64,000 nucleotides of DNA from Sthenelais limicola (taxonomy: Eukaryota; Annelida; Polychaeta; Phyllodocida; Sigalionidae): NCBI GenBank assembly GCA_942159475.1, contig OW804096.1, forward strand, positions 39,183,744-39,247,743, read 5' to 3'. This document shows positions 32,476-44,946 of this stretch, in pieces. How positions within the stretch are numbered: the stretch's first letter is position 1; every line of letters begins with the position of its first letter. The notes below the pieces were generated by a model that saw nothing but the letters and a program-made list of their open reading frames with translations, was not told the origin of the DNA and made no database searches. Position numbers and translations under genes: made by a program.

Positions 32476-33655
32476 TTAATTGGTGGACTAGAACTTTATT
32501 TCCCACAAGTCCTCTTAAGTTTTTACTAGTCCAGACGAAATATGGCGCAAAAAAGTTGGTCGTATAACTCCAACTATAAAAGGATACACTTTATTCCAAT
32601 AATGAACTGGCAGGTGTGTGTGGGTGTGGGGTGAAAAAGATGAAAATGTCTGGAATTTACACACAAAAAACGGCCTGGAAAACAGCGTTTTAACCAGGAA
32701 TTAGTCAGATCAGTGGGATTTGGTTATTCAAACAAAACTCACGGGGGTCAGGGGATGTATCATCTCTGGAAATTTTGTGAACACATGTATACTCTTTATT
32801 TAGTGCATTCTGGTGGATTTGAGATGAATAAATATACTTTTTAGTGCCTGTAAATATGGATATTAAATTATAGAAAATCAAACTCTAATTCTACCAATGT
32901 CTGTTATGATATAATTTCTTAGATTTCTAAGATTTCTTAGACCTAAGATACTTTTTTCCAGATTTGACAATGTATTACTGTCAAACTATTCAGAGTACCA
33001 AACTTATATTTTCAGGCCTTAGTGATTAATATAGTATTATAGTAACATTCATATTATTCTGTATTCTCCCACTCATAGCTTGAATATTTGCTTACAAGTG
33101 TATTACTGTGAAGCAAAAGAATCCTACAGTTATTTCGTTTTTTTCCTCTTCGTTTTTTTCAATGATAACGTTTTTACATATATATATGTTCATTACTAAA
33201 TGTTTTCATTGAATGGAGTTATATGGCTTTTCATAAGGCTTGTTTATGAATAAATCTGCACTGACTACATTAATTTTTTAATTATTTTGAATCAATACAC
33301 CCCCTTTCGGATTGCCTTTAATCTAACCACACATACTTCATATTGCGGATATATGTGTCAACCCATAGGCTAGTAGCTGTACATTTTGTTGTTTGAGATC
33401 TCAAGGAATGAGACTAAAATTCAGCTGGAAATGATATATGTGTAAGTCTATGTTTGTGGCTATTTATAGGTTGATATTTGGGGTCATGCTGTCAATATCG
33501 TTTAACATTATTAAGATAATCAAAGATATTTGCTGATGAAATTCTTTTGATGATTTTGCCACAGCCAACCTGTACCCCTGATACCTAAACTCTTTGTTTT
33601 ATTTCCTGAGTGCAGAAAACGGTTATTGATGGGGATGTTACAGGCCCGAAAATAA
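32476..33655. other. AT-rich spacer
   Basis: Nothing recognisable. Confidence 0.4.
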
Positions 33656-33910
33656 CGAAAATATCTTTGCCCAAATTGAGGTTAATATTGGCGTAAATCT
33701 TACGTTAATACAATGTCCAGATTCATGTTAATAATGTGCAAAATTAGTGTCCAGATTCAGGTTAATATCTACGTTAAGATTGCGCAAAATTGATGGTAAG
33801 GTTCATATTAATATCGACGTTGATATTGCGCAAAGTTGGTTCCACACATTCACGTAAGGATTAACGTTAACCATTGACGTATAGTTGCTTTAAAATGTGG
33901 GTTAAATTGC
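33656..33910. repeat. Imperfect tandem repeats with GTTAATAT-CGACGTTAA
   Basis: Four to five diverged units of about 55 bp sharing GGTTAATATT, ACGTTAA and GCGCAAAATTG. Non-coding. Confidence 0.6.
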
Positions 33911-36687
33911 TGTTAAATTAACGTCAATTTGTTACCTGAGTATACTTTCTAAATTTGTATCTAAGAAATAGATGAAATATTGTTATTATTGTTAGAATAT
34001 ACTTTACTATAGCGGTACTAATTGTATGATTACTAGACTAAGCTAGACTACAATAAGTGTTTTGGGGGTGAGGCCGGGGGGGAGAAGGTTGTGTGGTGAG
34101 AAGAGCGGGTAGGCAGGAGCTAGTGGCGGGAGGAGGGGCAAGGCAGTACCGTTGACACTCCACTATGAGGTCAGTTCCCTGTCCCCAAATTAGGCTAGTA
34201 TGTGCGCTATGCCCGTGACCTTACGCAAAATAAACAAGCAAACTGGGTGATCGGTATGGATGTCTCACAAGCCAAATTCAGAATTACTTCTTCTTTAATA
34301 TAATTCATATTGTTGGAAACATGGTCAAGACGAAATATCCATGCTTAGAATCTTCAAACATAATCAGGTTTGGGTGTTATTCGCCACAATGAACATCCTC
34401 ATCGGTGATCGTCACCGTGGCTGGCTTTCCCACCACAGGCATGGCATTGCAACCATGTGCCGCCATATTGTTTATTGGATTGTATAATGTTGCGAGGATT
34501 TAGAAAAACAAGAATTGAGCTATAATCTGAGTGGTTTTTTTAACACATGAGTCTCTTGATCGCTCTCCTGTTATTGTAAATAACAAACAATACTACTCAC
34601 CTGGGTGGGATTTGGTTATAACTTCCAACCCCAGCTTCCAACTTGAACCTAACAAGACCGCTGGCCGCTGAAATAACATGTTGGGTGATACAAGGGGATG
34701 CAACATGATACGTTAGGTGGCGCTGCGGTATGATTGAATATTATCGCTATGCTGCCTTCCTTGTTCCAAAAGACGTAGAAATTGTAGACGTAATTCAGTT
34801 TAACCGGTGTCACTCTAAAAAATTGATGTTGAATAGAAGGTCCGAATAGCCTACTTAACTTTAGGGTGGGGAGGCCAGGCTACGCTGATTATGTAGGCCT
34901 ATTTGACTGATAATTGACTTCAATAGGTTGTTGTTGATTCATTTTAAATAACAAATAATCACATTAAAGCTAAAACATTACCGGTACTTAGCAACTTTCA
35001 GTGAAGATGGGGCCATTACAAAATGGCTGTCATATTTCATTGACATTTGTTTTCAAAATTCATATTGAAGAAAGATTTATCATAGAATTTGGAATATATG
35101 TAGCCTAGGCCAAGCCTATGTGAAATAATTATGAACTCTCAATAGAGAATTATCAATGAAAGAACTATGGACAGACATTTACTATGCATTACAACTTTAC
35201 GATTTATTTATTTTATTTTCGGCGGTCTGGAAGACCTCATTGTTAATGCCCGTATCATGTTTTATTGTATTAAATATGTTGCAAATAGGTTGCAAAGTAT
35301 TGTATGTATGAACAAATAATTGGGAATAAAAATCTTTATATAAATATGTGGGTGAAGACGCCAGAACATGTACAATTCACTTTCATTTTTTTATAGGCCT
35401 ACAATTAGGCCTATATAGATTTAGAAATTCAGGAAATAGTGTCGCCTATATCGACCTTTGATTTAACACAGGTCTTCTAGGATTCCCTGTTCTGTTATAG
35501 TTTGTTCTGTTTGTTTTTCTTCCGATCAGTTCACTGTTCGTTTTCTGTTGTTCTCTTCATGTTCTCATTCAAAGTTAAAGTTCATAATAATGGTTAGCAA
35601 ATGCAACTCTCATACACTAACAGTAGGCCTATGCGTTAACATTTATTTCATTTACACAGGTATTATTATAGGTCTATTAATCAATATCAGATAAAATCAG
35701 TCAATAATAACCTACATGAGGGCCTAAATGAAACATCCGAAAGGTGCTGCTGCTAGGCTAGGTCTGATTATAGTCTATTGACGTTGTTCTGATGTGCAAA
35801 TATAGCGATATAATATTGCGCTTTTGTCTTAAAACAGAACGGTAATTGATAGACTATTACTTACAGATCTCATATAAATCAACATATAGGGTGGTATACA
35901 AAGGATGGGAAATATATGGGGAGTTATAGTAAGGTGTGGGACACAGGGACCAACTTTATGATAGCGGCAGCAGTGTGTTAACACAGATTTCTGCATGTAC
36001 GTTTCGGACGCTTAGAAAGCTGTGAGTGCGCTCAGACAGTGAGAAAAACACTCCCCACAGTCGGCGCAGTTGGCTGTGTGCATTGCATTGGGTAGCTCCA
36101 CAAAGTTTCAACACGCTTGAGTGATCACTGTTCCGTAATTAATCGGTGGGGTGATGGTGGGGTGGGAAATGAGAGGAGGGGTAGTTGGTGCCGTTTGGAA
36201 CCGGCACATAAGTTTTTGGTGCAGGTGCACAATCAGTTTGTTCCGGTAAATTACACTTAGTTTTTGCAGTGTACCGTAGAATCATCCTCTGACCTTATGA
36301 CTTAGGCGAATCGCCTCAGGGTTTACTTTACCTTGGATGTTATACACAACAAATATAGAAGGTAACTATAGAATTACCAGTCATTGTTTCCACCACAGAA
36401 AGTATCATTTCACATTATCATTATCATTCTTATGTAAACTCTATCAAGTTCTATACTCATATAGATATAGCTATTGCTATATCACTCATAAAGAAAACAT
36501 CCTATCACAGGCCCATATATGAAAACCTGTCTCCATTTAGAAGTTCATGACCCTTTTCACAGCACAGCAACCTCAGTGAAGTGAAGAATATTTCAAATCC
36601 TAATTCAAATTATCGAAAGAAATCTTGCGTCAAGTGCCTCAGAATTGTTCCAACTCTTACTAAGTCGATACCTGGATACCACAGAAG
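33911..36687. other. Spacer with scattered TAGGCCTA palindromes
   Basis: No gene. A G-rich patch lies at 34,070-34,140 and a 28-kb-like segment at 34,430-34,500. TAGGCCTA or close forms occur at about 34,893, 35,393, 35,406 and 35,624. Confidence 0.4.
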
Positions 36688-36848
36688 AGCTTCAAGATGC
36701 AGTTTAACATAGCAGAATTGATACTGTAAATCAATGGGATACCAAATATACTCAGATATACCCGGTATTCTTCATTTTTCAGCCTAATTTAGGAGAATTT
36801 CCTAAATGTGTTGATCTGCCAATTCTAGATTTTCTTAAAATCTGACCC
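36688..36848. repeat. MITE family A, copy 5 (partial)
   Basis: Ends with TTTCTTAAAATCTGACCC and keeps the inverted-orientation interior (TTTAGGAGAATTTCCTAAATG). The left terminus is not recognised. Confidence 0.65.
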
Positions 36849-37027
36849 ATATATATATATGCAACTTGCGTGCGTTCCTTAAAACCTCCTGTGAGAAAAC
36901 AAACCATGGCAGCACTCCCTCGATTGTCAAAGATTTTCTGGACGATTGAAGGCATGATACAGGAATTAATGTTATCTTGTTATCCACAGAATTACCGAAG
37001 AAACATTTTGCTTACACATGTCGCATA

Positions 37028-37372
37028 TACGGGGTGTGTTCCAGGAAAATGAGTCACAAGTCTAAAAAAAATTGATTCTGAGATATCAGTATATTTGAAA
37101 AGGAGAGACCAAGCGGACGCATTAGATACATCTAAGAAGTGTTACTTTATTTTATGTTTGATATAGTTTGAAATAATTATAGGATTATCTTCAGAACGCA
37201 AGGATATATCTAATACAATGTCCTGAAATTCAGTGCATGTAATCATATGACGAACATTGTTATAAGCCTCCCAAAGATAATAACATTCCAATAATAATAT
37301 CCTGTGAAGAAAGCACTTTGAAAAATATAATTTGTGCAACTTATAACTCATTTTCTACCCATCACATACACA
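37028..37372. repeat. MITE family B, copy 7 (diverged)
   Basis: GTGTGTTCCAGGAAAATGAG followed by TCACAAG on the left is paired with ACTTATAACTCATTTTCTAC followed by CCATCACATAC on the right, in inverse orientation. Confidence 0.65.
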
Positions 37373-37708
37373 TACATTTCATTCATTCTAACACTCCGCG
37401 ATTGCGACACAAGACATTTGCTTCTTCGCAAAACATCCGATTATTATTATTTATCATGGAACGACCTGAGAAGTAGGATCTATGAAGCACTGAGGTGGAC
37501 CCTCCCAAACCTTGCTTTTCCTGGCAACAAAATAAATAAACAATTTAGTTTATACAATTAAATACTCTTGCGATTTCCTACTAAAACCAATGTATGAGAT
37601 ACATTTTGCAGATCTTATGCCATGTGCTATATATCCTCTTCGCTACTTCATACGTTATAAAAAACCAAAAGTTCCTAGCATGTTTGGATTTCTTAGAAGT
37701 ATATCTCT

Positions 37709-38015
37709 TGCTCCTCTCTCTTTCTATCCTCCCCTCTGTCCCCTCGTTCTCTCTCCCCTGGTTTTATCCTCTCTCTTCCCGTTTGCCCATTCTTTTCTCT
37801 CACTTTCTTTCTCTTTCCTTTCTTTTCCCTATGTCCTTTTCCTTGTCTCTGTCATTCTCGTCCCGCTTTTTTCCTTCTCCCTTCTCTCTTTTGTCTCTTT
37901 TCTGTCTCTTTTCCTTCTTCACACACCCTTCTTTCGCTCTCCTCTTACTCTCTGTGTATTCTCTCTCGGCTCTCTTTTTTTCTCCCTTTGTCTTTTATCT
38001 TCTCTTTCCCTTTCC
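37709..38015. repeat. Polypyrimidine tract (CT-rich plus strand)
   Basis: About 300 bp of nearly pure C and T on the plus strand. Two overlapping 148-codon frames rich in Ser, Leu and Phe are simple-sequence artefacts. Confidence 0.85.
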
Positions 38016-38164
38016 ACAAAACATTACCAAAAATGATTGATACATGAATAAAGAAAAACTATAGGTATCATTCATTATAATCGTCAATGTGAAGAGCGTC
38101 AATTTTCGCTACTCTTCCGAAAAGGTGCCCCTCCCTCCCCCATCCCCCTTCCCACACACTCACC

Positions 38165-38638
38165 TCCAATAGCGTATTTGCATGTGTTACAGCGCATATT
38201 TGTTACAGTGCACTTTGGGAAAAATTCAGATGAAATCTGACAAACAAATACTTGACAACATTTTTATCGAAAACTGCAAGAATGTTTTCCCCAATATCAC
38301 AGCTTTATAAATGATCTATGGAAACCTAATGCACAATGGAAAAGATGGAGGCTTGTGTTTTAGAAAGTTGTATAATACATGGATATTGAGATTGGAACAT
38401 TGATAAATAGTCCGGGCTGAACATGGCATGTTTTCTGGGTAGATGGGAACGATGGAGATTTGTGTCATAGAAACTTGTGTCATGGAAACATGTAAGATTC
38501 ATGGATACTGACATTAGAGCATTGATAAATATGCCATGCTGAATATGGCATGTTTTCTATAGATTTTATACCAGTAGTTGAACTATATTTCCATGCGAAT
38601 CAAGATCCAAAATGGCTGCAATGCGAATCCCCTACGGG
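38165..38638. repeat. MITE family C, copy 2 (with internal duplication)
   Basis: CCAATAGCGTATTTGCATGT on the left and GCGAATCCCCTACGGGA on the right. The centre is lengthened by a second, diverged copy of the ATGGATATTGAGATTGGAAC segment. Confidence 0.7.
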
Positions 38639-38639
38639 A

Positions 38640-38854
38640 AGTGTTCTGCGGTACACATTCATGAAGAAATTCTAAAGATGTATAGTGTTGATGAAAAAGG
38701 TGTCTGGTATTTCTGGGTGGGCAAGTACCAGTAAAGTCATTGGATGTATTCCATAGAATGACCGTAGAACTGCAAGGATATATTCCACACACTGTCTGAA
38801 AAATATCAATTCTGCGACTTGTGAGTCAATATCCCGAAACACATCACATTTCAA
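38640..38854. repeat. MITE family B, copy 8 (right half)
   Basis: Ends TTCTGCGACTTGTGAGTCAA and CACATCACATT, the inverse of the family B start. It abuts the family C copy, so the C insertion or a deletion removed the other half. Confidence 0.65.
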
Positions 38855-40738
38855 TTCAACCTTAGTTAAGACAGTTCAGTAAACGGTTTGAATATCAGAT
38901 TGAAAACGATACAGCAGATATACAAAACAGGCAGATGCCAATTCCCTATGCCCTCCCCCTCCTATACCCAACCCTGACACACACCTCGACCGACCCAGAC
39001 TTTACCACCTCTTCTGTCAGCCAAACAAATAAACAACACACTTTATACTCCCCCGCCACAGCTGCCACCACAGACACCTGGAGTCAGAAAGTAGAAACAA
39101 CAAGTGCTCAAGAACTAAGGCTTTGTGGAAATTACGCCGAAGGTTTAGAAGGGAATCATCAGGGAGGATCGTTCTCTTTATGTAGTCTTTTGTGGTGGAT
39201 TGAAGCAGGGTGTAGTGGGAAGCGGGCGGCGGGGGAGGGACCAACGACAGGGGAAGAGCGCCAAATAATGGCGTGTTTCTGGCTAAGAATTCTCCAAATA
39301 CCTGCCCTGAAAACTGCCCTAAATGAGATATCGAGGATTGATAAACACTTGTAAGAAATAAATAATTGTCAGACACGGGACATATTTTAATGTATTTGAA
39401 AGATTATTAAAAGCAAACTGCTTTTACATCATGAAATACACAATCCTGACCTCCAACTTTAAACTATATATTGGATCCTATTGGAACTAGCTTTTTTCAT
39501 GAGAGTATCTCACATTAGCGACAAGGGGCCTGTTTCATAAGACAGCTACTGGAGTATTGATGAATCCAGTCCTATAAGTCCTATAATATAATAAGTTAAT
39601 TGGATAATATATCTTTTGCATAATATCCAAACTATAGTATTGAATAGTTCAATAGTTTGTTACTTAACCTGTGTAATAACGTTATTGCACCCTTGTTATT
39701 ACTGCACCTCTCATTCTCTGAGCGACTATATAAGTATTTATTACGTGCATTCCACTCGAGAGGGGCGATAAATGGGGTGCAGTAATATTTCTATTGTATC
39801 GAATTAGGTTTTCCGTTATCTTGTAGATACCTTAAAACAAAGGGTTATATTTCAATATTCTTCTATGCTAGGGGCATAAAATAAACTGGATAATTGAATA
39901 TCAATTGGATTGCTGCGTGTAATAAATATTCAATTACTAGCACCTCGTTCCATTCTCTCTATGTTATCAAACACAGAATCATATCAATATAGATTTCTCC
40001 ATAAAGTGTGAGCGATAATTGGGGGAAATGAAGGCACAGACAGTACAAAGACATAGAGCCTGGCAGACTCAGTGTTTGTATACTGTCCCCCTGACCCCGC
40101 CTCCTTTGATGGTGGAAAAAGCCTGGAAGCCTGGAAGCCTGGAAAACAGGAGACAGAGGGGGATCCAATTGCTGATAGCATAATTACCTCTGATTCCTAT
40201 CCCTGCCAGGTTTTGTATATATATGGACCTCTAGTGTACAATTGGGTCCTAGTTCAATTTAGAAGTGCAGAAACGACGCTAATTTTGTGTGAACAGTTGT
40301 TACCTAGGCAAATATTATTATTAAATTGTTTTAACATGTTTATTTCATACCTGTATGAGAACTGAGTATTTATGGGAACATTTGTTCATTTTCAATCTTT
40401 CTTAATTCATCCATGTGAACTTCCATTCCTGGTTTTGAGAGTGGATGCAAACCTACTATTTCCGTATATAAGACGATTGTAACCTTGTGATCTATAGGAG
40501 GTAAGTAAAGGCTTGGAATGTGCATGTACAGATGGAGACAGGGTTAGAGAGGAGGCGAGTTAATGAAATAATAAGACTGAGGAGTGCTATAGCTTGAGGG
40601 GGAGGTCCCCCTCTCATGTGTTGGTACTTGTAGATACATATCTCTCAGACTTGGGGTTGATGATTCCAAGGCCTTCAGCCGTTATATATGTTTCCTGAAT
40701 AAACCAGTTGATTGTTCATTTTCATTGTGGTCCCTTTA
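38855..40738. other. Spacer
   Basis: A 139-codon plus-strand frame at 38,935-39,354 overlaps a 119-codon minus frame. Neither shows a domain. A TGATGAATCCAGT-CTATAAGT string near 39,559 recurs near 59,809. No gene is called. Confidence 0.4.
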
Positions 40739-41312
40739 AGAATTGCAGCATGGATAGAAATAGAGCGTATAGAGATGCAGGAGGAGAAAGGGGTTGATAA
40801 GGATAATACAGAAACAAGGTGACAGAGAGAGATAGATAGAGATAAGGGGGAGTGCTTGAGAACGAGCGAGAAAGATGAAGACATGAGAAAGTGGCAAGGC
40901 GAGAGAGTGAGGGGAGTGGAAGGGAGAAAGAGAGCAGGAACCAAGCAGATGACAGAAAAGGGCAGCATGGTGGCAAGGAGGAGTAGAATAGAACTAGAAT
41001 GGGACTCGGGAGGGTTTACATAATGAAGGAAGTTGGGAAATAAGCAAGTGAAATGAGAAAAAAAATAGATGACATCATAATCAATGAGATGGAGGGCGAA
41101 CAAGGGTATTGGAGTATTTGCGGGCCAGGACGGAATGGTAGGGTGGCAAAGACAAGAGAGAGAGACACAGACTGAGAGACAGAGAGAGGAGAGTGAGACA
41201 GAGAGAGACATTCACAGACAGAAAGAGACACAGCGGGACAGGCAGAGACAGAGAGATGGGACGAAGCGATACAGTTAAGAAAAATAAAAGAAGAGGGAAG
41301 GTACAATCAGCA
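40739..41312. repeat. Polypurine tract (GA-rich plus strand)
   Basis: About 570 bp dominated by GAGA, GACAGA and GGAGA on the plus strand. The long Ser/Leu-rich minus-strand frames (up to 178 codons) are artefacts. Confidence 0.85.
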
Positions 41313-41512
41313 AGAACCAAGTTTTAAAAGAGAGGATGGCAGGGCATCATGAAAGGTTCACACAGGCCTGGTACAAGTACATACGTACCCACCCGAGTCT
41401 TGATTACTAGCAAAAAGAACATAAAGAAGTTTATTTCTTTGCTGAACATCTCGACAAAGTGACATGTGTTTATTATTCCGACGGGGCTTCGATAGATACC
41501 TGTTGAAGGCAC

Positions 41513-42110
41513 ATTGCTTTGCTCTGGGTCACTCTCTCTCTCTTCCTCAACCTCTGTCCCATGCTCTACCTGTCTCTCTCTCCCTCAACCTGTCTCTCTC
41601 TCCCTCAACCACTCACTCTCTCTGACTCTCTATCCCTCGCTACTCTCTTACTATCCCTTTCCCTCTCCTTTTTTTCCATTTAATATCTTATACTCCACTC
41701 CCCGTCCATCTTCTTCCCCCTATGCCTGTATCGTGGCTGTTTGTCTGTCTCTCCCTTTCCTGTCTGTCTGTCTGTCTCCCTTCACTTCCATCTCTATGGC
41801 CCCGCATTCTCCCTATCCACATCCTCTCTCTGTCTCCCCCTATAGACTTCTTCTTACTCCTCCCTTTCTCCTCCCCCCGCCCTTTTCTGTCCGTCTCTCT
41901 GTCTACGTCTGTTTGTCTCTCTCTCACTGTCTCTCCCCATCTCTGTCTGCATCTTCGTCTGTCTGTCTGTCTCTGTCTATTTGTCTCTCTCTGTCCTTCC
42001 CCCTCTCTTTGTTGTCTGTCCATCTCCTCTGTCTCTCTGCTTCCTTTCTCTCTCATCTATCCCTTTTTCACCTTCCCTCTCTCTTCAACTCTCTCTGTAT
42101 CTATACTTCC
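41513..42110. repeat. Polypyrimidine tract (CT-rich plus strand)
   Basis: About 600 bp of CTCT, GTCTGTCT and CCCTCTC on the plus strand, only 200 bp from the opposite-sense purine tract. The 233-codon plus frame and others are compositional artefacts. Confidence 0.85.
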
Positions 42111-42630
42111 TACCTCAGGGGCATGTTTATGTTTATCCAAGTGACTAACATCTTCAAGATGCCATTCATTGTTGCTTTCCACTCTGGCCTTTTCCTTCAT
42201 AGCGATATGGGTTAGGCTGCTAAAATACATGTAAGAACAATATAAGTTTACAAATAATTTAAAAGTTTTTAATATTTTGTAATGTTACCTAATGCCACAA
42301 CCACCAAAATCATTGAAATTGTTAAAAACTCATACAAGCACTTCATATCGGAGACAATTTTCAGATGAACTACTCTTTGGATACAGGAGAAGCCAAAATA
42401 TCAGCAACATTTTAGTTTCATTTAAACTCAATTGGGGGATACAATGTGCAATACATTTGTTTCATAGCATCTTCGATTCCTACCAATTATTCTAAAAATC
42501 ATTTCACCGATAAAATTAAAAAGAATGATATTTCAGAATTATGAAATAATGAATTATAACCTGTTGCCAGTGCTAACCGAAACTAAGAAAAATCACACTT
42601 CTCCTTCCAACCCTTACATCTATACATCAT
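42111..42630. other. Spacer
   Basis: Nothing recognisable. Confidence 0.4.
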
Positions 42631-43037
42631 ATGTGATGTGTTACAGGAAAAGGAGTCACAAGTTGCAAAATTATTTTGTTTAATGTTCTTCATTCACAGG
42701 ACCTCTTTGTTGGAATGTTCTGAAGTTTGGAGGGTTAAAAATGTTAGGTTCTATAAATACATGTATGGATACTAAGTTTCAAGGCAGTGTATTAAATATA
42801 TTCTTGCGTTTCGAAGATCATCCTATGGAGTACATTTAATTATTTCACTAGTAATTGCCCCCCCCCCCCCCCACGAGATATTGCCAACCTTTTCTAAACA
42901 TAAATATATCAAACACAACATATAGAAACACTTCTTAGATGTCCTTAACTTTTACCATAATTGGAATTGGCTAGATCTTCTCTTTTCAAATATGATTTTC
43001 TGCGACTTGTGACTCACTTTCCTATAACACATCACAT
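42631..43037. repeat. MITE family B, copy 3 (complete)
   Basis: ATGTGATGTGTTACAGGAAA followed by AGGAGTCACAAG on the left and the inverse (CTTGTGACTCACTTTCCTAT, AACACATCACAT) on the right. About 407 bp. A 15-base C run lies at 42,859-42,873. A good reference copy for the family. Confidence 0.85.
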
Positions 43038-43370
43038 CTGGTTTCGTCTTGTGTGTACCACCTTGATCCCACACATCAGAGTGTTAGCTTCCATTATTTT
43101 TACCTTTGGAGGTCACTTTCGCTTCACTTCTTGTTTAAAGAATCTTGCTTCTGGCAGATCGCATATTACTTAAAAGTCTCAATTATTTCTAGTATCTATA
43201 GATAGATATCAATCCATCAAATGGTTGTATAAGTGCAAAACGTTCACAGATCGGCTGTGAGAGATAAAAGAGAAGCTCTGTCTGGCGAGGGTAACATCTT
43301 GAGAGAACACAATTCAAGTAACAAGGAAAGCGAGCCAGATGTTACCAAGTCTCCATCTAAACAAACACAT

Positions 43371-43560
43371 ATGTGATGTGTTTCAGGAAAATGAGTCACG
43401 AAATTGATATTTTTCAAAGTGTAAAATTCACAAGACCACTTTATCCGAATGTTCTGATATTTGGAGGATTTAGCACTGTTAGTGCCATGAATCTATGTCT
43501 CACAGGGCATTGAATGAGATGTATCTTTGCGTTTTAAAGGTCAATATACAGTAGGTGGGC
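43371..43560. repeat. MITE family B, copy 4 (left half)
   Basis: ATGTGATGTGTTTCAGGAAA, then ATGAGTCACGAAATTGATAT and family interior up to about 43,560. Confidence 0.7.
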
Positions 43561-44276
43561 TATTAACTTAAAGTTGAATTCTCTGCTATGTTCAGAAAAT
43601 CCTCCAAAGTTGTAGTCAAATGATGTTTAGAGGGTTTGGAAAAAAGGGAACAAAAAATATAGAAAATGTTCCTTTCTTGACCTATGTAATCTGAGAGTAC
43701 AGCATTAAGAAGGCTGGGTAAGTAATGAATGTGTCTCTTTGAATATCAAAAATAGTCGAGAATGATGGATTAAACATAGCAAAGGAAGTTAGAATTGTAC
43801 AATTTAAAACAGTATATATGTAACTTAGATAATGATGATTTAAAATGATCTTTTAAAATATGAAAATAAGTAGGGAATGCAGCTTTAAGAAGCCACTGCT
43901 ACAACTGCTGGTGGTGGTGGATAGATGCTGGGTAAAGTGGCTTCATGAGTGGCTACTAAAGCCTTCCTCATTAAGAGCTAATAGGAAAAACCCTGCGGCC
44001 AGGCAGCCGATGAATGACCGGCTTAAAACATGGCCTAGCCAGGGTGTTGGATACAGGAGGAGGAGGATTTAAACCGTTGTACACACTTTAAGAGCTGTAT
44101 TTCATACAATACTTGACTTTTACTGCAATATCTTATGTATAATAAGTGGTGACATTGTTATCATTCATACAATAGCTGGTCTCAATGAAATAATTCTTCT
44201 TTATTACTTGGATTTCAATTGGATTAGTGGTCTTCACTATACGTTCAGAGACTGCAGTTAAGTGATGTAGTTAAAT
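43561..44276. other. Spacer
   Basis: A less AT-rich patch at 43,880-44,070 has a 70-codon frame with no recognised domain. Not called. Confidence 0.4.
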
Positions 44277-44511
44277 GGGTCAGATTTTCAGAAAATGCAC
44301 AATCTACAGTTCTACATATCTCTCAAATTCTGCTAAATTAGAGTGAAGATTGATAAATACTAGGTATATCTGAGTGTATTCTGTACTGTATTCATTCAAT
44401 AAATATGTCTGGTTATGTTGAACTGTATTTTGAACCTGATTTTTGCCTTAAATTTGGGTTATTTGAGAGGATTGGTGAAGGCAAATTCTACATTTTCCGA
44501 AGACTTGACCC
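44277..44511. repeat. MITE family A, copy 6 (complete)
   Basis: A 235-bp element from GGGTCAGATTTTCAGAAAAT to AGACTTGACCC, flanked by AAAT on both sides. Confidence 0.85.
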
Positions 44512-44682
44512 AAATATCGACATTTATATGATTACAAAAACTATTCTGACTTCTATATAGTAAAGAACTGTATTGGTTAGTTAAGTTATAATTATATAGT
44601 TCTATATTGAAAGCTATAATTAAGAGGTGTACTGATTCACATTGATCTGCAGGGTAATTCGTCATGATATACTGCATCCATT

Positions 44683-44923
44683 TATATAATCGACGGGTCG
44701 ATGCCCATATTTGGGACCAAGGGCGGTTACTTTCCTTCTGGGCCACGCCCACAATTATTCAACCAATCACAGGCCATCATCCAGTTTATTATGATGCGCC
44801 CATTGTTCTCTTAACCAATCAGAACCGTTGCTGCGTCTCGGTTCACCTGAAACGTTCTTGTTCACTCACTTTCAATTGCAGCATCGCCACGCACAGACGT
44901 GCAGGAACAGATAATTTTTTGCT
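44683..44923 (+). repeat. Split repeat A1 (promoter-bearing)
   Basis: A 241-bp direct repeat of 48,910-49,150 (offset exactly 4,227). It contains two AACCAATCA CCAAT boxes (about 44,760 and 44,814), a GGGCCACGCCC box and, near the end, the likely start of the transcript before gag. Confidence 0.9.
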
Positions 44924-44946
44924 AACCTGCTTTAGTTGGATTCAGA

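Noticed and set aside
37590..38040. Two overlapping 148-codon ORFs resembling hydrophobic membrane proteins
   Set aside because: Both come from one polypyrimidine tract in different frames, so the hydrophobic look is compositional.
38935..39376. Overlapping 139-codon (+) and 119-codon (-) ORFs
   Set aside because: Neither shows a domain, conserved motif or splice context, and both have irregular composition.
40675..41211. A 178-codon minus-strand ORF
   Set aside because: It is the translation of the GA-rich tract on the other strand, with no domain.
41514..42215. A 233-codon plus-strand ORF
   Set aside because: It is made of CT-rich simple sequence and encodes only Ser/Leu/Pro/Phe-type low-complexity runs.
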